This document shows, piece by piece, positions 1 through 5,143 of a stretch of DNA of 5,143 bases. Both the position numbers and the translations under genes were made by a program. Position 1 is the first letter of the stretch, and every line of letters begins with the position of its first letter. Origin of the DNA: Candidatus Faecivivens stercoripullorum (GTDB lineage Bacteria > Bacillota > Clostridia > Oscillospirales > Ruminococcaceae); assembly GCA_018715285.1 (NCBI GenBank), contig DVLW01000141.1:1-5143 (forward strand). Reading direction: 5' to 3'. Under the pieces are notes generated by a model that saw only the letters and a list, made by a program, of their open reading frames with translations, was not told the DNA's origin and ran no database searches.

Positions 1-4
1 ACAG

Positions 5-1273
5 ATGATAAACGACCTTACACAATTTTTTGATCTGCCCGCCGACTTGCTCCATCAGGCCGAGGAATGCGAGCAGCTGCTCCAGCCGGTATTCAAGCGG
101 ATTGAGGATATTGCAGCCTACAATGAAGCAAAGGTACTTGCAGCGTTTGGACGCCACAAGATTTCCGCCGCACACCTCACCGGTTCCAACGGATACGGAT
201 ATGATGATCTCGGACGGGACACGCTGGACAAGGTATATGCCGACGTAATGGGGACAGAAGATGCACTCGTCCGGCACACCTTTGTATCCGGCACCCATGC
301 GCTGACGGTAGCACTTTTTGGTGTACTTCGGACAGGCGACCGGATGGTCGCAGTAACCGGTGCGCCGTATGATACGCTGGAAGAGGTAATCGGACTGCGC
401 GGAGAAGGGTGCGGTTCGCTGCGGGATTTTGGTGTCAGCTATGACCAGGTTGATCTGCTGCCGGACGGCACGCCGGACTATGAATCCATCAAAAAGGCGG
501 TCAAAGGTGCGAAACTTGCCCATATTCAGCGCAGCCGCGGTTATGCGACCCGTCCTTCACTGACAGTCGAAACGATTGGAAAGATTGTTGCAGCGATTAA
601 GGAAGTCAGCCCGGAAACAATCGTCTTTGTCGATAACTGTTACGGCGAATTTGTCGAGCGTCAGGAACCTTCGGCAGTCGGCGCGGACCTGATGGTCGGT
701 TCACTGATTAAGAACGCAGGCGGCGGAATTGCCGAGACAGGCGGTTATATTGCCGGACGGGCAGACTTAGTCGAGCTGTGCGGATACCGACTGACCAGCC
801 CGGGTATCGGACGGGAAGCAGGATGCTCTCTGAACCAGAACCGCCCGATGTATCTTGGCCTGTTTTATGCACCGTCGGTTACTGCAAGCGCAATCAAGAC
901 TTCTGTTTTTGCATCGGCACTGTTTGAAAAGCTGGGTTACGATGTAAGCCCGCGATATGATGAACCGCGTACCGACCTGATTTTGCAGCTGGTACTCGGC
1001 AGCCGTGAGAAGATGTGTGCATTCTGCACCGGTATCCAGCATGGTTCACCGATTGATTCCCATGTTACGCCGGTTCCGTGGGCAATGCCTGGTTATAACG
1101 ATGAAGTTATTATGGCAGCAGGTGCCTTTACCCTTGGTTCGTCGATTGAACTTTCGGCAGATGGCCCGATGCGGGAACCGTATGCCGTCTGGATGCAGGG
1201 CGGCCTGACCTGGAATACCGGAAAGATTGGTGTTCTGTTGGCAGCGGCTGAATGCCTGAAAGAAGGGAACTGA
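5..1273 (+). CDS. Methionine gamma-lyase family protein (YnbB-like, 'aluminium resistance protein' family), PLP-dependent
   Basis: This is a cytosolic fold-type I PLP enzyme of the family annotated as methionine gamma-lyase-like or, historically, aluminium resistance protein (Bacillus YnbB type). The in vivo substrate is not firmly known; C-S lyase activity on sulfur amino acids is inferred from the fold. The 422-residue length fits the family. Visible marks are the N-terminal GSNGYGYDD-GRDTLD stretch (residues 60-75), the phosphate-binding-like segment HTFVSGTHA (91-99), VDNCYGEF with the probable pyridine-nitrogen aspartate D210, and SLIKNAGGG with K236 as the probable Schiff-base lysine. 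No active-site motif looks broken. The start is the first ATG in the window; the ribosome binding site would lie before position 1, so a slightly earlier start cannot be excluded. It ends 3 nt before nudC and is surely co-transcribed with it. In many Firmicutes this gene lies near miaA/hfq or hflX, so such genes may be just upstream (inference). Family assignment is strong, reaction weak. Confidence 0.93.
   Translation: MINDLTQFFDLPADLLHQAEECEQLLQPVFKRIEDIAAYNEAKVLAAFGRHKISAAHLTGSNGYGYDDLGRDTLDKVYADVMGTEDALVRHTFVSGTHALTVALFGVLRTGDRMVAVTGAPYDTLEEVIGLRGEGCGSLRDFGVSYDQVDLLPDGTPDYESIKKAVKGAKLAHIQRSRGYATRPSLTVETIGKIVAAIKEVSPETIVFVDNCYGEFVERQEPSAVGADLMVGSLIKNAGGGIAETGGYIAGRADLVELCGYRLTSPGIGREAGCSLNQNRPMYLGLFYAPSVTASAIKTSVFASALFEKLGYDVSPRYDEPRTDLILQLVLGSREKMCAFCTGIQHGSPIDSHVTPVPWAMPGYNDEVIMAAGAFTLGSSIELSADGPMREPYAVWMQGGLTWNTGKIGVLLAAAECLKEGN
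1261..1268 (+). promoter_or_regulatory. Ribosome binding site of nudC
   Basis: AGAAGGGA lies 8 nt before the ATG at 1277, inside the last codons of the upstream PLP gene. It fixes the nudC start and supports coupled translation of the two genes. Confidence 0.7.
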
Positions 1274-1276
1274 CAG

Positions 1277-2113
1277 ATGGTACAGGACATAGCGCCGCAC
1301 CGGTTTGACAACAGTTTCGCAGACGTGCTGCCTACCGGCACGGATACCATCTTTGTGACCGATGGTGAACGGATGCTGGCGCGGATTTCGGAGGATGGAC
1401 AGCTGTCATTTCCGGACTACCGGGAGTTTGCCGTCAAACCCGAGGCTACCCGGTATCTGTTCAAACTGGATGACCGGCGCTGGTTTGCGGCACTGGATAC
1501 GGATAAACAGCCGGAATGCCCGGGGTACACATGGGTTCACGCCGGGAAATTGCGTGGTGCAGTACCGTCAGAATACGCTTTTGCCGGTGTGACGGCAATG
1601 CAGCTGGTGCGCTGGTACCGTGCAAATGTATACTGCGGTCATTGCGGTGATAAACTGGTCCCGGATGGGAAAGAACGGATGCTTCGCTGTCCATCCTGCG
1701 GGAATATGGTTTATCCGAAGATTTCGCCCTGTGTTATCGTCGGGATAACCGATGGGGATAAACTGCTGCTGACCAAATATGCCCGTAACCGGTATACCCA
1801 TTACGCGCTGGTTGCGGGATTTTGTGAGATCGGCGAGAGCCTTGAGGAGACTGTCCGCCGGGAAGTCCGGGAGGAAGTCGGTCTGGAGGTTGACAATATC
1901 CGGTATTGGGGCAGTCAGCCGTGGTCATTCTCTGATACATTGCTGGCGGGATTTTACTGTGACGTTAAGGGTGACCCGACACCGCATCTGGTCGATGGGG
2001 AACTGCGGGAAGCGACTTGGTTTTCACGGGACGAAATCCCAGTTCATGACGATGGCGTCAGCCTGACCCGTGCACTGATTGCCGCTTTTCAGCAGGGAAA
2101 GATACACAGCTAA
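1277..2113 (+). CDS. nudC: NAD(+) diphosphatase (NADH pyrophosphatase), Nudix family
   Basis: NudC splits NAD(H) into NMN(H) and AMP in the cytosol; the family also removes NAD caps from RNA 5' ends. All family marks are present. An N-terminal domain (about 1-115) is followed by a zinc ribbon with C120/C123 and C138/C141 (CGHC and CPSC). The Nudix domain contains a perfect Nudix box from G181 to L203: E187, R195-E196, E199-E200 and G202 fit GX5EX7REUXEEXGU. The NudC signature SQPWSF follows at 213-218 and marks NAD(H) specificity. At 278 residues it is slightly longer than E. coli NudC (257), as is common in Firmicutes. The ATG at 1277 has an AGAAGGGA ribosome binding site and begins 3 nt after the stop of the PLP-enzyme gene, so the two form an operon. 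It is followed by a hairpin at 2137-2175. No key residue is missing and the assignment is secure. Confidence 0.97.
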   Translation: MVQDIAPHRFDNSFADVLPTGTDTIFVTDGERMLARISEDGQLSFPDYREFAVKPEATRYLFKLDDRRWFAALDTDKQPECPGYTWVHAGKLRGAVPSEYAFAGVTAMQLVRWYRANVYCGHCGDKLVPDGKERMLRCPSCGNMVYPKISPCVIVGITDGDKLLLTKYARNRYTHYALVAGFCEIGESLEETVRREVREEVGLEVDNIRYWGSQPWSFSDTLLAGFYCDVKGDPTPHLVDGELREATWFSRDEIPVHDDGVSLTRALIAAFQQGKIHS

Positions 2114-2136
2114 AAGTCAGAGGATAATCACGCAAT

Positions 2137-2175
2137 ACAGCCCGAAGGGAAAACAAAATGTTCCCTTCGGGCTGT
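2137..2175. terminator. Perfect 15-bp hairpin between convergent genes, probable bidirectional terminator
   Basis: The arm ACAGCCCGAAGGGAA (2137-2151) is exactly complementary to TTCCCTTCGGGCTGT (2161-2175), with a 9-nt AT-rich loop (2152-2160). It lies in the 86-nt gap between the nudC stop (2113) and the stop of the minus-strand membrane protein (2200), where a shared terminator is expected. Neither side has a strong T-run: the plus strand continues TGTCATTGAAT, and the minus strand continues ATTGCGTGATT. Termination strength is therefore uncertain, although the position and symmetry argue for this role. Confidence 0.75.
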
Positions 2176-2199
2176 TGTCATTGAATATGGCGGCTGTGT

Positions 2200-3618
2200 T
2201 CAGCTATTTTTTACCGAAACCGATTCAAATATTTTCAGGATGGTTTCTGCGTCGATATTCCATCCCCATAGTCCGACGATCACATCGCCAAACTGTACCC
2301 CCAGTTCAAAGCTATCCTGTTCTGGAAAATCAGGGAGATACTTTGTAATCATATCAACCGACAGTTCGCCCTGATAAACCGGTCCCAGCCAGGCAAATTC
2401 ACCTGTTTCATCTGCCCGGCAGATGATGATGGAAATGGTTTGGCCGGCGTTATCCGGGCTGCTGTAATCCATCATGATCTGTCTGGTGCCGGTTTCTTTT
2501 CCGGTTTCGCTGTCCAGCTGGTAATAGACGGCGGCATAGTTCAGCTGCATCTCCTCCGGTATCCACCGAGGGATAAATCCGCCCAGCTCCGGGTCTGCAA
2601 GACAATTTTTCAGCTGCACGTCAGCAGGGTCAGCCACTTCAACCTTTTGAGCATCTGTTTTATTTTCCAGAATATCCAGCAGTGCCATCCATTCAGTTTC
2701 TGGAATTTTCACCGCCACATCCATGATTCCATCGAAACGGACGTAGCCGTTTTGATATAGCCGCAGATGGACGGTCATACCGTCTTGCATTTTGAAATAA
2801 AGGTGGTAAATTTCGGTTTCATAGATATATTTGATGCCGTCATCCAATGGAATCTGGTTTGACAGGAGGAATTCTGCCGCGTCAAGCTGCCGGATAAAGG
2901 CTTCAATGATTTCTTTGCAGTCCTCATTTAGTCGGTAACGTTCGTTTTCACTATAGTACCAGGATGCGCGGCTCTCGAACTCAATCGCGGCTATATTGCC
3001 GGAAAGGTGCAGCCGGTCTTCATACAGTTCAGAGCCGTATTGGAGGGTAATGCCGTTGTTGCAGATAAACAGCCGCAAATGACCGCTGGCTGATTTCATA
3101 CAGAGCATAAATTCCGGGTCATATCCGTTGACCGCGTAAAAATCGCCGCCGATACTTCCTGCCAGATCGACATAACCGTCTGCCGGTGTCCATTCGTCGA
3201 TCAGCCCCTTTGCTGTTCCGAGATGTTCACCGATCTGGTTATAATCTTCGTCCAGCGTCCCGTACTGGACATAGCATCGTCCCTGATAGATAAAAAACGC
3301 TGCCATACTTGCCTGTGCTGACGCATCATTTCCGAGATATACATCTGTCGGTGGTATCGTCACGCCGCCGGTATAATCTGTCTGCTGGCTGCTGTCTTCT
3401 TTCTGGTCGTGCGTTTGGCTGATCGAAAGGGAAGAGGAGGACTGCCCCAACGGGAGCAAGCGTATTCCGGCAGCGGATACCACGACCACAAGACATGCGG
3501 CAGCAGCCGTTCCGGTTACCCGGAAGAACTTTCTTCTTTTTCCACTGTACTGCGCTGCCTGTTGGATATATTGATCGTCCAGATGGCCCAGCGCTTCCAG
3601 AAAATTAAACGGGCTCAT
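2200..3618 (-). CDS. Membrane-anchored probable anti-sigma factor with extracytoplasmic DUF4367-like C-terminal domain
   Basis: This 472-residue protein is the third gene of a sigma-lipoprotein-membrane protein operon and probably binds the sigma factor at the membrane. The N-terminal ~30 residues are cytoplasmic and carry EALGHLDDQYIQQA (8-21), a motif typical of membrane partners of clostridial ECF sigma factors. The basic KRRK (27-30) precedes one membrane helix at about 34-55, giving N-in/C-out topology. A Ser/Thr/Gln-rich linker follows (about 58-90). A middle domain (about 92-325) contains GGDFYAVNGYDPEF (157-170) and NNGITLQYGSELYEDRLHL (187-205). A C-terminal DUF4367-like domain (about 343-468) begins GGFIPRWIPEEM and ends in an IDAETILKIFESV helix. 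No HxxxCxxC zinc anti-sigma motif is present. The start at 3618 is preferred: AAGGAG (3626-3631) lies 7 nt before it and its ATG overlaps the upstream stop as ATGA. A longer reading to 3678 would add 20 unlikely residues. Anti-sigma function is inferred from context and the N-terminus; direct signal sensing is unproven. Confidence 0.85.
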   Translation of the reverse strand: MSPFNFLEALGHLDDQYIQQAAQYSGKRRKFFRVTGTAAAACLVVVVSAAGIRLLPLGQSSSSLSISQTHDQKEDSSQQTDYTGGVTIPPTDVYLGNDASAQASMAAFFIYQGRCYVQYGTLDEDYNQIGEHLGTAKGLIDEWTPADGYVDLAGSIGGDFYAVNGYDPEFMLCMKSASGHLRLFICNNGITLQYGSELYEDRLHLSGNIAAIEFESRASWYYSENERYRLNEDCKEIIEAFIRQLDAAEFLLSNQIPLDDGIKYIYETEIYHLYFKMQDGMTVHLRLYQNGYVRFDGIMDVAVKIPETEWMALLDILENKTDAQKVEVADPADVQLKNCLADPELGGFIPRWIPEEMQLNYAAVYYQLDSETGKETGTRQIMMDYSSPDNAGQTISIIICRADETGEFAWLGPVYQGELSVDMITKYLPDFPEQDSFELGVQFGDVIVGLWGWNIDAETILKIFESVSVKNS

Positions 3619-4076
3619 GCTGCATCTCCTTCCGTTTTGATATAGAAAGAATAGTACGCGGTACCGTTGGTATCCCATTCAGCAGCAACCTGATAGATAT
3701 ATCCGCCGGGTTTCAGCTGGATGGTATTGTCCTGAAAATCCACCTTTTCACTTTCAGCATCCGAGCTGGACAAAAAGGTATCACTCCAGCAAATCACGTT
3801 CAGAATCGAATCCGGGTCTTTTGCAAATTCAAGGACTGCGGCCGTATCGGTTGTTTCCAGTATCTTATAGTTGTTATTGTCCAGCGGATGAATCGCATCT
3901 GCCGTTACGCCGGTATTCATATACTGCCAGGAATAGGTACCCAGTATGGCGGATACCGAGCCGTCGCTGCATTTCACAACGAGTTTGGGAGGGGATTTCA
4001 TTCCGAACCTCGAGCAGCCGGTAAGGCCGACGATGCACAACACCGTAAGCAACATGCAAACAAATCTTTTCATCAT
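3615..4076 (-). CDS. Small lipoprotein of an ECF sigma operon, function unknown
   Basis: A 153-residue secreted lipoprotein. The N-terminus has a lysine-arginine start (MMKRF), a hydrophobic core (residues 5-17) and a lipobox LTGC with C21 as the lipidated cysteine, so the mature form is about 133 residues anchored on the outer face of the membrane. The mature part has LGTYSWQY (45-52), DAIHPLD (60-66), GGYIYQVAAEW (124-134) and GTAYYSFYI (138-146). I recall similar GTYSW...HPL...YIYxVxAEW...GTAYYSF patterns in uncharacterised clostridial lipoproteins, but no biochemical role is known to me. The sequence looks like a compact beta-rich domain. Two ATG codons are adjacent (4076 and 4073); the first has only a weak GGGG (4084-4087) 7 nt upstream, so translation may depend on coupling to the sigma gene, which ends 20 nt earlier. 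The stop overlaps the membrane-protein start by ATGA. Its place between sigma factor and membrane partner suggests a role in signal sensing or modulation (inference). Confidence 0.85.
   Translation of the reverse strand: MMKRFVCMLLTVLCIVGLTGCSRFGMKSPPKLVVKCSDGSVSAILGTYSWQYMNTGVTADAIHPLDNNNYKILETTDTAAVLEFAKDPDSILNVICWSDTFLSSSDAESEKVDFQDNTIQLKPGGYIYQVAAEWDTNGTAYYSFYIKTEGDAA
3626..3631 (-). promoter_or_regulatory. Ribosome binding site deciding the start of the membrane protein
   Basis: AAGGAG on the minus strand lies 7 nt before the ATG at 3618, inside the end of the lipoprotein gene. It supports this internal start over the longer frame opening at 3678, which would begin well inside the lipoprotein gene. 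Confidence 0.75.
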
Positions 4077-4096
4077 AACATTGCCCCATTTCCATT

Positions 4097-4660
4097 TTAT
4101 CCAGACACCGGTACATCTTTTTCTTCCAACAACGCTTTCAGTTTCTGCCGGATACGCACCAGCCTGACCGAAACTGTTTTTTCCGTCAATCCGACCCTGC
4201 GCGCGATTTCGCGGTAACTGTCCAGAAACCAGTACCGGCGCAGGAAAATGACCCGGTTTTCCACCGACAGGCTGTCCAAAAACTGTTTTATGACAGCCGC
4301 GAGTTCTTTGGCGTCGATCTGGTCATCCAGCGTATCGCTTGAAGGAAGGCACCCTTCCAGTTCCTGCAACGCGACATCAAAATGAGCATTTCGTTTGATT
4401 GCCATTTTATCCCGAAACCGTCTGAGCGAGAGGTTGCGGACGATTTTGCAGATGTACGCCAGCAGGGGAGAAGGTTTTTGCGGTGGGATGGTATTCCATG
4501 CTCCCAGATAGGCATCATTGACACATTCTTCCGCATCCTGCCAGCTGCCGAGGATATTGTGGGAGAGAGACCGGCAGGTGCGGCCATATTGAACATCCAG
4601 CTGACGGATTGCGTCTTCCGAGCGGGCGAAGAACAGGGAAATAATTTCATCATCCTGCAT
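4097..4660 (-). CDS. RNA polymerase sigma factor, ECF (sigma-70) family
   Basis: This 187-residue protein directs RNA polymerase to a set of alternative promoters. Region 2 spans about 8-78: ARSEDAI near the start, DAEECVNDAYLGAWNTIPP (42-60) as region 2.2 for core binding, then the region 2.3-2.4 helix with AYICKIVRNLSLRRFR (68-83). A linker follows (about 84-115). Region 4 spans about 117-176, with the helix-turn-helix SYREIARRVGLTEKTVSVRLVRIRQKL (148-174) for -35 recognition. No extra C-terminal domain is present, as expected for an ECF factor. The ATG at 4660 is chosen because AAAGGAGG (4671-4678) lies 10 nt before it and the MQDDEIISLFFARSE start matches related proteins. An in-frame ATG at 4681 would add seven residues that include the Shine-Dalgarno itself, though it too has a possible AGGAG upstream. 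It is the first gene of the minus-strand operon, so its level sets the whole module; autoregulation is likely but its target promoter is not visible. Confidence 0.93.
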   Translation of the reverse strand: MQDDEIISLFFARSEDAIRQLDVQYGRTCRSLSHNILGSWQDAEECVNDAYLGAWNTIPPQKPSPLLAYICKIVRNLSLRRFRDKMAIKRNAHFDVALQELEGCLPSSDTLDDQIDAKELAAVIKQFLDSLSVENRVIFLRRYWFLDSYREIARRVGLTEKTVSVRLVRIRQKLKALLEEKDVPVSG

Positions 4661-4670
4661 AATATGACCG

Positions 4671-4678
4671 CCTCCTTT
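4671..4678 (-). promoter_or_regulatory. Strong Shine-Dalgarno of the sigma factor gene
   Basis: AAAGGAGG on the minus strand lies 10 nt before the preferred ATG at 4660. It also encodes Lys-Gly-Gly if translation begins at the upstream in-frame ATG (4681). That makes the 4660 start more likely. Confidence 0.7.
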
Positions 4679-4746
4679 CATCTTTCACTCCTATACTACC
4701 GGTTGAGAAGATAAAACTACAATCCAAAGGGCAATTTATTAAAAAA

Positions 4747-4775
4747 ATTGTACCATGTTATCTGGCAGACGGGAA
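4747..4775 (-). promoter_or_regulatory. Possible extended -10 promoter of the sigma-lipoprotein-membrane protein operon
   Basis: On the minus strand, TGG-TACAAT (TACAAT at 4752-4747) forms an extended -10 element. TTCCCG (4775-4770), 17 nt further upstream, is only a weak -35 match. Transcription would start near 4740, giving a leader of about 80 nt. A classic ECF promoter (AAC-type -35, CGT-type -10) was not found convincingly here, so how the operon is switched on remains open. Confidence 0.4.
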
Positions 4776-4851
4776 TGAGACAAAATAAACAAATTTTGCT
4801 GAAATTTTTCTTTTTTACAAAAAATGATATCTTGAAATCACAATTTTGTTA

Positions 4852-4880
4852 TTGCCAAATGGATTCGTTTATGCTATACT
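4852..4880 (+). promoter_or_regulatory. Vegetative (sigma-A type) promoter of the oxidoreductase gene
   Basis: TTGCCA (4852-4857) and TATACT (4875-4880) are separated by exactly 17 nt, and TG at 4872-4873 makes the -10 extended. Transcription should start near 4886-4888, leaving a leader of about 73 nt before the ATG at 4960. This is the best promoter in the window. Confidence 0.85.
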
Positions 4881-4923
4881 AAAACTATCATGATACCGGT
4901 TCGAAATTAGGTTAGTTTCCTGT

Positions 4924-4939
4924 TTGTAATCGGTTACAT
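4924..4939 (+). promoter_or_regulatory. cre-like / LacI-family operator downstream of the transcription start
   Basis: The sequence TTGTAATCGGTTACAT fits the CcpA catabolite-responsive element consensus WTGNAANCGNWWNCAW at every position. It is a near-perfect palindrome (TGTAA...TTACA) around a central CG, the hallmark of LacI/GalR-family operators. It lies about 40 nt after the predicted transcription start and 20 nt before the ATG, a place where a bound repressor would block elongation. The binder could be CcpA or a local LacI-type regulator; the sequence alone cannot decide. Confidence 0.65.
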
Positions 4940-4942
4940 ACG

Positions 4943-4948
4943 AAAGGA
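4943..4948 (+). promoter_or_regulatory. Ribosome binding site of the oxidoreductase gene
   Basis: AAAGGA lies 11 nt before the ATG at 4960. An in-frame ATG at 4948 overlaps this site and has no room for its own ribosome binding site, so 4960 is the better start. Confidence 0.6.
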
Positions 4949-4959
4949 TGGTTATTCAA

Positions 4960-5143
4960 ATGGCTAAGATTAAAGTCGGCTTCATTGGCTGTGGCGGCAT
5001 TGCAAATTCCAAGCATTTCCCCGGCATGGCACAGCAGGAGAACATTGAGATGGTTGCATTCTGCGACCTGATCAAAGAGAGAGCAGAGAAAGCTGCCAAA
5101 GAATATGGCACTCCCGATGCTAAAGTTTATACTGATTATCATG
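4960..5143 (+). CDS. Gfo/Idh/MocA-family oxidoreductase, N-terminal part (runs off the window)
   Basis: Only the first 61 codons are present; the frame is open to the window end. They form the start of an NAD(P)-binding Rossmann fold: KIKVGFIGCGGIA gives the first beta strand and the glycine-rich loop (G10-x-G12-G13), H19 follows in the usual place, and VAFCD ends the second strand with D36, the acidic residue expected to bind the adenosine ribose of NAD(H). The following helix (KERAEKAAKEYG) is also typical. Family members oxidise or reduce hydroxyl groups of sugars, inositols or related compounds; substrate specificity lies in the missing C-terminal part. The gene has its own strong promoter and a cre/LacI-like operator in its leader, in keeping with a carbon-source-controlled catabolic role. 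It is divergent from the sigma operon and probably unrelated to it. The family is clear, the substrate unknown. Confidence 0.92.
   Translation, partial: MAKIKVGFIGCGGIANSKHFPGMAQQENIEMVAFCDLIKERAEKAAKEYGTPDAKVYTDYH

Larger units (their letters stand above)
4661..4959. other. Divergent intergenic control region, AT-rich
   Basis: These 299 bases separate the minus-strand sigma operon from the plus-strand oxidoreductase gene. The middle is strongly AT-rich, with A- and T-runs at about 4739-4749 and 4804-4826. It holds the weak minus-strand promoter, the strong plus-strand promoter (4852-4880) and the operator-like palindrome (4924-4939). No ORF, structured RNA or tRNA is evident. The AT-rich tract just upstream of the plus-strand -35 could act as an UP element (inference). 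Confidence 0.7.

Noticed and set aside
767..1350. Several minus-strand open frames of 84-91 codons opposite the PLP-enzyme gene and the start of nudC.
   Set aside because: They overlap well-recognised genes on the plus strand, have no recognisable domain, and look like chance frames from the codon bias.
3619..3678. Longer N-terminus of the membrane protein starting at 3678 (20 extra residues).
   Set aside because: It lies wholly inside the lipoprotein gene, lacks a convincing ribosome binding site, and would put odd residues before the typical short tail. The ATG at 3618 has AAGGAG and an ATGA overlap.
3821..4217. Plus-strand open frames (67-109 codons) opposite the lipoprotein and the sigma-gene end.
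   Set aside because: The minus strand holds a lipobox protein and a sigma factor with coherent motifs; the plus frames have none.
4804..4826. T-run followed by A-run on the plus strand, considered as an intrinsic terminator.
   Set aside because: There is no GC-rich stem and no plus-strand gene upstream to terminate. It is better read as part of the AT-rich promoter region.
4948..4950. Alternative in-frame ATG for the oxidoreductase, four codons upstream.
   Set aside because: It overlaps the AAAGGA ribosome binding site and has none of its own at a workable distance.
4887..4959. Leader of the oxidoreductase gene considered as a riboswitch.
   Set aside because: At about 73 nt it shows no conserved riboswitch core or terminator/antiterminator pair; the operator-like palindrome explains its main symmetry.
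4912..5142. Minus-strand open frame of 76 codons at the right edge.
   Set aside because: It is the antisense of the clear Gfo/Idh/MocA N-terminus and shows no family features or ribosome binding site.

Overview
The window looks like a chromosomal segment of a low-to-moderate GC Firmicute of clostridial type, most likely Oscillospiraceae or a relative. This is judged from gene families (an 'aluminium resistance'/methionine gamma-lyase-like PLP protein, a clostridial-style NudC, an ECF sigma factor with a DUF4367-type membrane partner), AGGAGG-type ribosome binding sites, and a vegetative extended -10 promoter. No rRNA, tRNA, CRISPR array, insertion sequence or phage gene is visible.

Layout. 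(1) Positions 5-2113, plus strand: two tightly spaced genes, a PLP-dependent methionine gamma-lyase family protein and an NAD(+) diphosphatase (nudC), separated by 3 nt. Their promoter lies outside the window. (2) Positions 2114-2199: a short gap between convergent genes holding a perfect 15-bp hairpin that can serve as a terminator for both sides. (3) Positions 2200-4660, minus strand: a three-gene operon read leftwards. It encodes an ECF-type sigma factor, a small lipoprotein, and a single-pass membrane protein with a large extracytoplasmic part ending in a DUF4367-like domain. The lipoprotein and membrane-protein genes overlap by ATGA and the sigma-lipoprotein gap is 20 nt, so the three are almost certainly co-expressed. 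(4) Positions 4661-4959: an AT-rich divergent control region with a strong plus-strand promoter and, downstream of it, a near-palindrome matching the CcpA cre / LacI-family operator consensus. (5) Positions 4960-5143: the 5' end of a Gfo/Idh/MocA-family oxidoreductase, cut by the window edge.

How the genes work together. The sigma factor is probably held at the membrane by the short cytoplasmic N-terminus of the membrane protein; the extracytoplasmic part and the co-encoded lipoprotein would sense an envelope or extracellular signal. This ECF-lipoprotein-membrane-protein module is the least understood and most interesting part of the window. The oxidoreductase at the right edge is a separate, probably carbon-regulated sugar metabolism gene. 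The left operon looks like housekeeping metabolism.
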